DNA of 33,487 nucleotides, taken from positions 1-33,487 of the forward strand of contig CATPBJ010000163.1 in assembly GCA_955652395.1 (NCBI GenBank). Direction: 5' to 3'. This stretch comes from an uncultured Terriglobales bacterium (GTDB lineage: Bacteria > Acidobacteriota > Terriglobia > Terriglobales > Acidobacteriaceae). The stretch's first letter is position 1. Each line of letters begins with the position of its first letter. Shown piece after piece: positions 8,398 through 15,836 of this stretch. Under the pieces are notes generated by a model that was not told the DNA's origin, did not search any database, and saw nothing but the letters and a program-made list of their open reading frames with translations. The position numbers were made by a program, and so were the translations under genes.

Positions 8398-8598
8398 ATG
8401 AAGCCGGTTCAGCCTTCGGAGCATCTGGCCAAAAGAACCACTTCCGCGAAGAGTCAGGAGACACTGGCAGGAATGGTCGGCACAACTCGGTCGCGTGTGA
8501 GCCGTTTCGGGAACCGGTTCAGGAAATTCGGATTCATTCACTACAATGGCGGGTTGCAAGTCCAGAACTCACCTCTCTACATCGTTCTCCACGACTAG
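8398..8598 (+). pseudogene. Relic of a Crp/Fnr-family regulator, C-terminal HTH only
   Basis: The 66 codons end in SQETLAGMVGTTRSRVSRFG, then NRFRKFGFIHYNGGLQVQNS and a final VLHD. This is the winged-helix DNA-binding end of a Crp/Fnr protein (helix-turn-helix ETLAGMVGTTRSRVSRF). The cyclic-nucleotide-binding beta-roll and dimer helix, about 150 residues, are missing. The junction PSEHLAKRTTSAKSQETL looks like the end of the dimer helix fused by deletion to the HTH. It is very unlikely to be functional, although a free HTH peptide cannot be excluded. Confidence 0.7.
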
Positions 8599-8670
8599 GT
8601 TCCGCATAACCTACTGCTAGGGTTTGTCCACCGGTTGCGCATACTGCAGCAAAGGTGGTCGCTTCTGACC

Positions 8671-8701
8671 ATATATATCGATTAATATCGATTATATCGA
8701 T
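8671..8701. promoter_or_regulatory. Triple ATCGAT array at helical spacing (possible operator)
   Basis: Three copies of the palindrome ATCGAT start at 8677, 8687 and 8696, about one DNA turn apart, in a purely AT-rich context (ATATATATCG at the left). It lies 142 nt upstream of the outer-membrane barrel gene and 73 nt after the Crp relic. Arrays of short palindromes in phase are typical of operators for small dimeric repressors such as the PadR type. No such regulator is adjacent. Confidence 0.4.
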
Positions 8702-8842
8702 GACCGGCGTAACGCAATTTGACCCGCCTTAAGGTTCGCTTCATATTGCGTCGTTACCGCTGCAAACAATCTGCGGATTTCGATTCTTCTTTCGACCTGT
8801 CGCGCATCACACCCTTTGTTGTCTTTGATCAGGGAGGTAAAA

Positions 8843-9475
8843 ATGCGCACACATGTGGTCTTGATGTCCGTGATTGTCTGTTTGCCGTCGATGCTTGCAG
8901 CTCAGATGGGCGGAGCCCGGCCCGCCGGCAGCGAGATAGCAACACGAGCTACGATTTTTGGCGGGTATTCGTATCTTCGGAACGCCAGCAACGGCTTCAA
9001 CGGGTGGGAAGGACAGGGCACGTTCAACTTCACCCGCAACCTGGGCGTCACAGCCGACGTAAGCGGTGCCAGCGTAATGCCATTTGGTTTTTCGGTCTTG
9101 GGTATTTCGGCGGGCACGTATCAGCACCTTAACAACTATTTGTTTGGCCCCACCGTAACCGCCAACCTTGGCAGAAGTTCTGTCTTTGCACACGCATTGT
9201 TCGGCGAGGCGCGTTCAAGTTTAGGCGCAGGTGTGGCCCTTCCGATCATCGGTGGGATCTCCACCGACATTACTAGCGCCCACGCCTTTGCCATGGCATT
9301 CGGTGGCGGGATTGACATCGGTCTGACTCGACATCTCGCGATCCGGGCGGTTCAGGTGGACTATCTCCGCACCCAGTTCAATGCCACCGATGCACTAACG
9401 ACGGGACTCTCCAGCAGCCTAGGCAATCGCCAGAATAGCTTCCGCTATTCGACCGGTCTTGTGTTTCGGTTTTGA
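8843..9475 (+). CDS. Outer-membrane beta-barrel protein (OmpA/Opa-like, porin-fold)
   Basis: The protein has 210 residues and a signal peptide of about 20 (VVLMSVIVCLPSMLAAQ). It contains repeated amphipathic strands (ATIFGGYSYL, TFNFTRNLGVTADVSG, GGGIDIGLTRHLAIRAVQVDYLRTQF) and ends in YSTGLVFRF. The terminal Phe in an alternating pattern is the BAM recognition signal for outer-membrane barrels. It fits the small eight-stranded barrel family (OMP_b-brl). ATG 8843 has AGGGAGG at 8831-8837. The role is structural or adhesive; no enzyme motif is seen. The ATCGAT array upstream may control it. Confidence 0.82.
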   Translation: MRTHVVLMSVIVCLPSMLAAQMGGARPAGSEIATRATIFGGYSYLRNASNGFNGWEGQGTFNFTRNLGVTADVSGASVMPFGFSVLGISAGTYQHLNNYLFGPTVTANLGRSSVFAHALFGEARSSLGAGVALPIIGGISTDITSAHAFAMAFGGGIDIGLTRHLAIRAVQVDYLRTQFNATDALTTGLSSSLGNRQNSFRYSTGLVFRF

Positions 9476-9501
9476 GAGATTTGACCTGGCCCAAACTATG
9501 T

Positions 9502-9624
9502 TCACCACTGATTAACTTTTTCGCCCGTGGGCATTGCGGTCTGTTCGGCCCAGTCCGCTAGATGCACGACGAAGGCCTCGGCCTGTTCGCGTGTCGTTTC
9601 GCGGAGGATCTTGGTGTCGCAAAT
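9502..9624 (-). pseudogene. Possible short coding relic
   Basis: A minus-strand frame between two stops reads KILRETTREQAEAFVVHLAD, followed by WAEQTAMPTGEKVNQW. The helical, charged composition looks like real protein rather than random sequence. There is no start codon or ribosome-binding site, and a stop precedes it. I do not recognise the family. It is probably the 3' stub of a lost gene. Confidence 0.25.
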
Positions 9625-9887
9625 CTACCAGCAAGAAAACTGGAAACGTAGCCCAGCGTAGTAGAACCGAGATTTCAAGCATTGCCTGCCATTAGTGCGT
9701 GCTTTCCCCAAAAGTGCACGAACCCCTTACTCTCGAGGCGCAGAATTTTGTCTGTAGCGTATCGAAACAGCAAGTTACGCCAGATGCAAAGGGCCACATA
9801 AGTGCACTGATAATGCTGGATATGAAAGGAGAAGAAGATAAAAGTGGTACGAAACATCCTAATCCGAGATTTGTCTTCCGACGGTAA
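9625..9887. other. Intergenic stretch, nothing recognised
   Basis: Only short shadow frames are present. No promoter, hairpin or repeat was convincing. Confidence 0.4.
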
Positions 9888-10030
9888 ATGGCAGCGCTAC
9901 GTAAGCTGGTATGGATCGAAGAAGATCGTTTTCACGGTTGGGGTTGCTCCGAATGCGCCTGGGTATTCCACCCTTCTTTGTGTCCCATATTTGCGCTGAG
10001 CACCCACGGCCCAAAAGCACGAAACGCTGA
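9888..10030 (+). pseudogene. Small Cys-motif protein with internal deletion and frameshift
   Basis: The first frame starts MAALRKLVWIEEDRFHGWGC and continues SECAWVFHP. The protein then resumes in another frame as FFVSHICAEHPRPKSTKR to a TGA at 10028-10030. From memory, a small acidobacterial family has GWGCSECAWVF, about 25 linker residues with EMKxxxExQRDKEFASH-like sequence, and HVCAEHPR at the end, giving a four-ligand metal site. Here the linker is lost and the frame shifts at the join, so the gene is broken. The family function is unknown. Confidence 0.6.
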
Positions 10031-10168
10031 ATGGCTTGTATGTCAGATTTTACATCCAAAGAACAGTCGGCATGCCCGCGGCTGCGAGGAACGCAGCGCC
10101 CCTGGATAAGGTCAGTCTATCTGAGGTTCTTTCTACAATCTGCTGCGGCCCTAACTAAGGAGGTTGAC

Positions 10169-10489
10169 ATGTTTGCCCACAGTGCCTTCATGAATCTAAA
10201 GCCGACCACGGGTACTGAATTTCTGAAAACCGTTGGCACCGGAATCGTTCCCCTGCTGCGAAAGCAAATAGGCTTCCAGGATCAGATGACGCTATCGGAC
10301 TCCTGCGGAAGAGGAGTCGTAGCAGTCAGCTTCTGGGATCAGCAAGAGAATATGCAGGCTTACCACTCATCGGGTTATCCAGAAGTGTTGAAGTTCCTTG
10401 GAAAGTTCCTGGACGGGACTCCGCACGTTAGGACGTTTGAGGTGGTCAGCTCGACCCTCCGAAATGCCGCCGCTCGCGCTGCAGCTTGA
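10169..10489 (+). CDS. Small ABM/stress-responsive-type protein
   Basis: The protein has 106 residues and resembles the dimeric alpha-beta barrel group that includes antibiotic-biosynthesis monooxygenase-like proteins. It has a strand MFAHSAFMNLKPTTGTEFLK, a central VVAVSFWDQQENMQAYHSSG, and a final strand HVRTFEVVSST. SFWDQQENMQAYH fits the SxWxSxExxxAY pattern of that fold. No cofactor is expected. The start is fixed by AAGGAGG at 10158-10164. The enzymatic role is unknown; it may be a cytosolic stress or quinol-type monooxygenase. It lies 126 nt ahead of the methyltransferase gene on the same strand. Confidence 0.65.
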   Translation: MFAHSAFMNLKPTTGTEFLKTVGTGIVPLLRKQIGFQDQMTLSDSCGRGVVAVSFWDQQENMQAYHSSGYPEVLKFLGKFLDGTPHVRTFEVVSSTLRNAAARAAA

Positions 10490-10615
10490 AGCTTGAAGTG
10501 GCCAGGAAACATTGTTGACGCAGGCAACAAAGTCGCCCTGCCCGACCAGAAGCCGTCGCTCAAACCGCCGCATGAGAGACGCGCATCCCGACGATGCACT
10601 AGAATCGGGATCGCC

Positions 10616-11275
10616 ATGTCCAAGAGTCTCGGGTTAGTTCTTGTCCTATTCCTTCAATTCCAGTGCGCGACGGCCCTGTCGCAGACTGCGGCGACACCAT
10701 CCCTTGAGCATCGCAAAACCAGTGAACCGTACACGGGCGATCTTTCCGTCTTTGAATCGCCCGGAAGAGATGAAAGGCTGCAGATCGCTCGCGTTATGGA
10801 TATTTTAGGGATTACTCTCGGCAAAACGGTTGCTGATATTGGAGCGGGGTCCGGTTGGTTCACAGTCCGAGCCGCTAAACGGGTAGGCGAGACCGGAACC
10901 GTGTATGCCATCGATATCAATCCCGAGGCCATTCGTTACATTGACACCCGAATCCGGAAAGAGAACTTGCACAACGTTAAGCCGATTTTAGGCAAAGCTG
11001 ATAATCCGCTGCTGCCCACGAAGGTTGACGCAGTGCTGCTTTTGAAGACCTATCACGAAGTCGCTCAGCCGATCACACTGCTGCGTAATCTGCGGCCATC
11101 TCTCACAGCGGGGGCTAAAGTCGGAGTGATTGACCGTAATGGAAACGGCGAGAACCACGGTGTCGCCCGTGACCTAGTGATTCGAGAGGCGAACGAAGCG
11201 GGCTTTGAGCTAGTGGAACAAGATAATTTCGTCAAAGACGGAATGGACTATTTTCTGGTCTTTAGGCCGAAATAG
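10616..11275 (+). CDS. Class I SAM-dependent methyltransferase with signal peptide
   Basis: The protein has 219 residues. An N-terminal hydrophobic segment, SLGLVLVLFLQFQCATALSQ, looks like a signal peptide. The Rossmann methyltransferase core follows: motif I VADIGAGSGWFTVRAA, an acidic loop VYAIDINPEA, and a post-motif region DAVLLLKTYHEV. It carries the short FESPGRDERLQIARVMDILG lead seen in a family of putative exported methyltransferases. SAM outside the cytoplasm would be unusual, so either the segment is a membrane anchor or it is not cleaved. No strong ribosome-binding site precedes ATG 10616. The substrate is unknown. Confidence 0.75.
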   Translation: MSKSLGLVLVLFLQFQCATALSQTAATPSLEHRKTSEPYTGDLSVFESPGRDERLQIARVMDILGITLGKTVADIGAGSGWFTVRAAKRVGETGTVYAIDINPEAIRYIDTRIRKENLHNVKPILGKADNPLLPTKVDAVLLLKTYHEVAQPITLLRNLRPSLTAGAKVGVIDRNGNGENHGVARDLVIREANEAGFELVEQDNFVKDGMDYFLVFRPK

Positions 11276-11565
11276 CTCTTTCGAAAGGATGATTCCCCGG
11301 CCTGGCAGCTCCTACGATGCTTGCATAAGTGGGTTCTCGCCATTAAGAGCTGCTGCCCTGCCCAGGAATCACGTTCACGGCTGGCCCCTCAATTTTTCAG
11401 TTTCTGGCGCTCGCAGGCCTCCACGGTTTTCGTTGGGTCCACGGCCTCATCATCGACTTGCTCTGATGATTATTCCTGATTTTGTCGATGAGGACGGCGG
11501 CATGCCTCGCGGTTTCCATCGGAGTTCCCTGAGGTCAAACTTCTGGGTCAAACCGTAACGCCTGC
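11276..11565. other. Intergenic stretch with an imperfect inverted repeat
   Basis: There is no credible gene. CCTCATCATCGAC (11445-11457) and GTCGATGAGG (11484-11493) form an imperfect stem with a three-base bulge, between two convergent genes. It could act as a bidirectional terminator, but no T-tract follows. Confidence 0.3.
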
Positions 11566-12169
11566 TCACCGGGCCTCTCCAGTTGCCGAGGATTGGAAAG
11601 CTGATTCCGTTTTGTTGGGCAAAGGCAAAGTTAATGGCAACGAAGATTGGCCGAACACGTATCGCCATCCTTTCGGAAAGCGCACGTAAGTATCACTGAA
11701 CCAGACCGTATGGTCGAACGGCTTTCCGTTGTCCGTGCCTTTCTCCCACAACTTAGCCGTGACTACCGCAGTGTCGCCCCAAACACGGACCGTCCGTTCG
11801 CTGTCCTCATTGTGTGCATAGACTTCCTGATCGGTCCGCGCGGCGTTGACCAAATCAGCCTTGGCATAGACCTGGCCTGAACCTGTCACCAGCACAAAGT
11901 CGTCGGCCAGGATGCGATCCATCGTGGCCGACATCGTTCTTTTTTACGGCTGCCTGATATTGCTGATCCAGCGCAGCGACGATTTTTGCATCATCAGCGG
12001 CGGATGCGCGGGCGTAGTTCGCGGCAATCGCCATAAGCATCCCGAGTGCGAGCGAACTTGCGAGAAATGGGAAGAAGGATCGCCGAGAACACCGATTGAC
12101 TCGGGTTTGGATCGTCTGCAAAACCGCATTTCGTCCCATCGTCATCGGGCAAAGAGCTGACATCCTCAT
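11566..12169 (-). pseudogene. Secreted NTF2-like (SnoaL/DUF4440) protein, frameshifted
   Basis: Two overlapping frames form one protein. Frame one (start near 12169, after AAGGAA) has a signal-like segment, FFPFLASSLALGMLMAIAAN, then ADDAKIVAALDQQYQAAVKK. Frame two continues from about 11930 with SATMDRILADDFVLVTGSGQ, TVRVWGDTAVVTAKLWEKGT and TYVRFPKGWRYVFGQSS, the cone-shaped NTF2 fold. One extra base around the A-run and GATG near 11930-11940 separates them. The length with the indel repaired (about 200 residues) is normal. The family has diverse enzymatic or binding roles. It is third in a minus-strand group with the two genes upstream. Confidence 0.62.
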
Positions 12170-12263
12170 CTTCATTTCCTTGCTGCGCTCGAACTTTCTT
12201 GGTTCAACCGCCAGAGGTCGCGAACCAGCCACTTCCAATATTTCCGGCAGTGCTGCTTTGCAG

Positions 12264-12812
12264 TCACTCCTTATGGGGACGGAACACGAGATCAAACCAC
12301 AGTTTCCATGTCTTACCTCCATCGGTTGAAGTCTGTGCAGTCTCCCGAACACCTGCATTCACAGGCTTCCAGACGCCGCGGACGTTCCTCTTTTTACCGC
12401 CTGCTAAGCGATCCACGCCACTGAGAACCACTTCTCCATTTTGGATCTTGCCTTCGAGAACGAGCAGTTGTCCTCGATTGGTGACCCAAGTCTGGTGCCA
12501 CACTTGTCTCGAAGCATCGTAGATGGTGAAACTCTGACCGCTGTGGCCGTCTGTGCCTTCGTAGTTCTCACGCAAGACGCAACCATTGAGTAAGACATCT
12601 ACTCGCGTGCGTGCGACCTTCGTCTGGCTGTCAGTCTCAAATGCGTCCCAATCACCCGCCCGGAAGTCAAATTGTCGATATTCGGGCGCCATGCAGGACG
12701 CGGATCTCGCAGACTCTGCCGGCCAAGGACGAGCAACAGAGCCGTCCAATGCCGTGAAAAGGATTATCGTCACCACGACGCTGGCCTTTGACCAAATATC
12801 GAACGGGTTCAT
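12264..12812 (-). CDS. Secreted DUF1579-like protein
   Basis: The protein has 182 residues, a signal peptide (SKASVVVTIILFTALDGSVA), and the DUF1579-like pattern: EYRQFDFRAGDWDAFETDSQ, VDVLLNGCVLRENYEG, TIYDASRQVWHQTWVTNRGQ and TSTDGGKTWKLWFDLVFRP. This is a lipocalin-like sandwich of unknown function, common in soil bacteria. The frame is open upstream to 13244, but the start is set by the signal peptide and by a 4-nt ATGA overlap with the stop of the preceding gene, which implies translational coupling. Confidence 0.7.
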   Translation of the reverse strand: MNPFDIWSKASVVVTIILFTALDGSVARPWPAESARSASCMAPEYRQFDFRAGDWDAFETDSQTKVARTRVDVLLNGCVLRENYEGTDGHSGQSFTIYDASRQVWHQTWVTNRGQLLVLEGKIQNGEVVLSGVDRLAGGKKRNVRGVWKPVNAGVRETAQTSTDGGKTWKLWFDLVFRPHKE

Positions 12813-13162
12813 TTCGAACTTCTCTCTTTGTCGACCGAATTCAGTTCGAACAATCTTGTCATCTCGAATGACTTCGCACGCCGGGACGGACGGCCTACTG
12901 GCACAATCTCCTCGGGTGTTCCGAAGCCGCGATCGTGAGCCGGCTTCGAGACCGCATAAGTCTTCACCTGGTGCCCTATCCATCGACTGAAGGCGGGCGG
13001 TCTGCCGCAGGAGCAATACAGTATGTATTCTTCCGCGGGTCCGACCACCGTACGTACCAGATAAGATCCGTTGCCATAAGGACTGAATGCAATCAGGTAA
13101 CGGGTGAAACACTTCGGACATTCCACGCAAGGCGAAGAAAGCACATAAATCGCGTACCTCAC
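12809..13162 (-). CDS. Small conserved Cys-rich hypothetical protein
   Basis: The protein has 117 residues and begins with GTG. It carries two short Cys pairs, SPCVECPKC and LYCSCGR, about 35 residues apart, a likely zinc ribbon. Between them is RYLIAFSPYGNGSYLVRTVV, and after them VKTYAVSKPAHDRGFGTPEE. The even, protein-like composition and coupling to the next gene support it as real. I recall similar acidobacterial proteins of unknown function but cannot name a family. Its stop overlaps the start of the DUF1579-like gene (ATGA). The ribosome-binding site is weak. Confidence 0.6.
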   Translation of the reverse strand: MRYAIYVLSSPCVECPKCFTRYLIAFSPYGNGSYLVRTVVGPAEEYILYCSCGRPPAFSRWIGHQVKTYAVSKPAHDRGFGTPEEIVPVGRPSRRAKSFEMTRLFELNSVDKERSSK

Positions 13163-13398
13163 GATAGATCGTCCGATTGAAAAATGTTGGACGTTTGCGG
13201 ACCTCGCTCCCCGGTTGGACGCGTCGGACCCGCTCCAGGGTCACGATCCGGGTGCAACGAAAGTCGTATCGCGCGCCCTTCGGTAACCTTCAGCCAGATT
13301 CGAGGGATCCCGGTTGCGAATGGGTCATGATTGGGGAGCGTGGTCCGAAAACGTCTAATTTCTCATTTAGAATTGACTATCATTAAGATTGCGAAGGT
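13163..13398. promoter_or_regulatory. Divergent intergenic region ahead of the glycosylase gene
   Basis: The 236 nt between divergent genes end in an AT-rich patch (13358-13390) with a TTGACT-like -35 and a small TCTAA/TTAGA inverted repeat. This fits a promoter for the Ada/AlkA fusion gene. An Ada-type operator could not be identified. Confidence 0.3.
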
Positions 13399-14901
13399 AT
13401 GAATCTCAATCGGCAGGTGTGCTCACGAGCCAGACTCTCGCGCGATGTGCGCTTCGACGGCAAGTTCTTCATCGGCGTGACCACCAGTCGAGTCTACTGC
13501 CGTCCGGTTTGCCCGGCACCCACAGCAAAAGAAAAGAATGTCCGATACTTTCCAAGTGCCGCCGCAGCGGCTGAGGCGGGTTTTCGCCCCTGTCTGCGTT
13601 GCCGTCCGGAATGCTCGCCTGGCACTCCGGCCTGGCTAGGTACTCCAAACACAGTTTCTCGAGCTTTGCGGCTGATCGGAGGGACTGGCCTGGAGGACGG
13701 CGGGGTGGAAGGGCTCGCAGAGCGACTGGGAGTGGGTTCGCGCCATCTTCGACGCCTGTTCATCCGGCACCTGGGGGCGACGCCCAGCGCCGTAGCTCAG
13801 ACACAACGTCTGCACTTTGTGAAGAAGCTAATCGACGAAACGAATCTACCGATGAGCCAGGTTGCCATTTCGTCCGGCTTCGGTTGCGTTCGACGATTCA
13901 ATGCCGCCATCCGCAAGGTTTATCATCGAACCCCCACACAAATCCGGCGCCTTGCACGACAGACGGCGATCCAGACAGAAAACCAATACCTCTTCCGCCT
14001 TCGTTTTCGCCCACCCTACGATTGGCACGGCATGCTGGCTTTTCTCGCACCCCGCGCCACTCCCGGGGTCGAAGTGGTGGAACTTGGCAGTTATCGTCGT
14101 TCGATTTCCTTGCATGGCAGCCATGGCTATATTGAGATCTCCCTCGACGAGGGGAATAACGCACTCGCCGTGCGTGTGCAGTTTGACGATCCGCGCTCCC
14201 TTTTTTTTATTACCGAGAGAGTTCGCGCCATGTTTGATTTGAGTGCAGACTGGGCGGACATCGTACAGAGTTTGAGAGTCGATCCGGAATTAGCCAGGCA
14301 GGTTGAGGCTGGTCCCGGGTTGCGCGTGCCAGGCTGCTGGAATGGTTTCGAACTGGCCACGCGAGCAATTCTTGGCCAGCAGATCACCGTTAGGGGCGCA
14401 ACAACCCTGGCCGGCCGGCTAGTAAGAACCTTCGGGAAGTCGTTCTCCGTTGCCCGAGGACTGACGCATCTGTTTCCTCCGGCCGAGGTCCTTGCGGATG
14501 CCAGGCTCGCCAGCATCGGCTTGCCGGCGGCACGTGGCGAGACCATCCGGGCTCTCGCCCGCGCGATTTGTGAGGGAAAGATCCGCTTTGAGGGCGTTGT
14601 GGACTCCGACTCTTTCCTGGATCGACTATGTGAAATTCCTGGCATTGGAAAATGGACAGCGCAATACGTGGCAATGCGAGCGCTCGGCGAACCCGACGCG
14701 TTTCCATCCACCGACCTGGGCCTTCTACGCCGTCTTGCGTTAAGGACTTCGCGCGAGCTGGAGCTACGCGCAGAAGCCTGGCGGCCTTGGCGGGCGTATG
14801 CAGCCATGTATCTCTGGAATGCCAACGAATGCAGGGCTGTCAGTAGCAAACTCCTGTCATCCAAGAGCCACAAATCGCCGCTTAAAAGAACCGTTGCTTA
14901 G
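13399..14901 (+). CDS. alkA: AdaA-AlkA fusion: alkylation-sensing activator and DNA-3-methyladenine glycosylase II
   Basis: The protein has 500 residues in three parts. Residues 1-75 are an AdaA zinc domain with C34, C38, C65 and C68 (YCRPVCP, CLRC). The methyl-accepting Cys is C34 by analogy with Ada. Residues about 80-185 are an AraC-type double HTH (LAERLGVGSRHLRRLF, VAISSGFGCVRRFN). Residues about 195-490 are an AlkA N-domain plus HhH-GPD glycosylase: the hairpin is IPGIGKWTAQYVAM and the catalytic Asp is D439 in PSTDLGL. It would sense methyl-phosphotriesters, activate transcription and excise alkylated bases. This fusion is known in many bacteria. ATG 13399 has GAAGGT close upstream. 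Nothing is odd in the sequence. Confidence 0.93.
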   Translation: MNLNRQVCSRARLSRDVRFDGKFFIGVTTSRVYCRPVCPAPTAKEKNVRYFPSAAAAAEAGFRPCLRCRPECSPGTPAWLGTPNTVSRALRLIGGTGLEDGGVEGLAERLGVGSRHLRRLFIRHLGATPSAVAQTQRLHFVKKLIDETNLPMSQVAISSGFGCVRRFNAAIRKVYHRTPTQIRRLARQTAIQTENQYLFRLRFRPPYDWHGMLAFLAPRATPGVEVVELGSYRRSISLHGSHGYIEISLDEGNNALAVRVQFDDPRSLFFITERVRAMFDLSADWADIVQSLRVDPELARQVEAGPGLRVPGCWNGFELATRAILGQQITVRGATTLAGRLVRTFGKSFSVARGLTHLFPPAEVLADARLASIGLPAARGETIRALARAICEGKIRFEGVVDSDSFLDRLCEIPGIGKWTAQYVAMRALGEPDAFPSTDLGLLRRLALRTSRELELRAEAWRPWRAYAAMYLWNANECRAVSSKLLSSKSHKSPLKRTVA

Positions 14902-15031
14902 CAGCGCACCTCAATGTCGCAGTTGCTTTGGGTTGCGAATGCGGCGGGATGAGCGTTGTCTGCAAGGCGGTTGTGAGGCCGCCCCGCGTCCGTGAATGCC
15001 CCCCTGGAATCCACTCAGGCAGCCTCTCAAG

Positions 15032-15046
15032 TGCTAATCGTTAGCA
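15032..15046. promoter_or_regulatory. Perfect palindrome, operator candidate
   Basis: TGCTAA-TCG-TTAGCA is a perfect 6-bp inverted repeat with a 3-nt spacer, ending 26 nt before the start codon of the small Cys protein. Its position and dyad size fit a repressor site overlapping the promoter or the transcript start. Confidence 0.4.
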
Positions 15047-15072
15047 TTCTGACGACAGCAGGAGGTCTGGTT

Positions 15073-15366
15073 ATGGCTAGAAGTGCAGCTGCCAGGAGTG
15101 ACGGGTTCGAATGGCGTACTCTTTTACAAAACAACTGGCCGATTCCAACTGCGAAGCTCAGCCCCACTGCACAGCAAAGGACTTTGGTGGAATGTTGTGA
15201 GTTGTGTGGCGAGGCTATCGGGGATGGCAGACCATTTACGACCAATTCTACAGGGCAAAGAGCGATGCATATGGCATGTTTGGGCAATCAGGAGCCCACC
15301 TGCGTGGAACAACGACCACCTGGAAGAATTTGGGGGCATTTGCTGCAAACGTTCGTCAGGGGCTAA
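15073..15366 (+). CDS. Small putative zinc-binding protein
   Basis: The protein has 97 residues. The core CCELCGEAIGDGRPFT continues to RAMHMACLG, giving C42-x2-C45 and H66-x2-C69 with 20 residues between, a zinc-finger-like CCHC set. The sequence DGFEWRTLLQNNWPI before it is amphipathic. The start is supported by AGGAGGT at 15060-15066 with good spacing; the longer frame from 14992 has no such signal. It has no signal peptide, so it is cytoplasmic. The function is unknown; a nucleic-acid or protein adaptor role is plausible. A palindrome at 15032-15046 sits in its promoter region. Confidence 0.65.
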   Translation: MARSAAARSDGFEWRTLLQNNWPIPTAKLSPTAQQRTLVECCELCGEAIGDGRPFTTNSTGQRAMHMACLGNQEPTCVEQRPPGRIWGHLLQTFVRG

Positions 15367-15428
15367 GAAATGGCAGGTCGTGGCAGACTCCCACACCAGT
15401 TAACTGGCCGATTTTTGACCACCCATCG

Positions 15429-15698
15429 ATGATTTTGGGATTTCCGGGCTGGTTCGCCGCTTTATCCGCATTTGGAGTGCACTCCGGCGGCGGGTATGAG
15501 GTTACTGCCTACACGCTTATCATCAATGCGTTCGTTTACGGCGGACTTGTATTTCTTCTCCTTCTCCTGAGGTCGCACGTTGACTGCCCGTCAAGCCTAG
15601 TCGTCCGATTCAAGACGTTGTCCGACTCTGGGCATTTTGGGCTGTCGATAGTTGATGTAATCAGGGTGTACACTCACCACTCTGTTCAACCATGGTGA
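15429..15698 (+). pseudogene. Fragment of a small membrane protein
   Basis: The frame has two good membrane helices: ILGFPGWFAALSAFGVHSGG, then YTLIINAFVYGGLVFLLLLL and a charged end, RSH. This looks like the C-terminal half of a small two- to four-helix inner-membrane protein. No ribosome-binding site is present, and the sequence before 15429 (and after about 15580) does not look like protein, so the N-terminal half has probably been lost. I do not recognise the family. It could be a short intact gene starting at ATG 15429. Confidence 0.4.
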
Positions 15699-15836
15699 TT
15701 TTTCGCCACCATCTAGTGGTTCTGGCACGCGGAAGGAACCGGGTGGGTTGAAGTCTTGCTGGACTTGGGCCGTGCGGACCGCATGATGGTCTGCCCCTTC
15801 CTTTGCCTGCGGCTTCCGTGTACATTATGGCGCCTA

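Noticed and set aside
12813..13244. N-terminal extension of the DUF1579-like gene
   Set aside because: It overlaps the Cys-ribbon gene in another frame, and the signal peptide and ATGA coupling set the start at 12812.
15032..15046. CIRCE (HrcA) operator
   Set aside because: CIRCE is TTAGCACTC-N9-GAGTGCTAA; here the arms are in reverse order with a 3-nt spacer.
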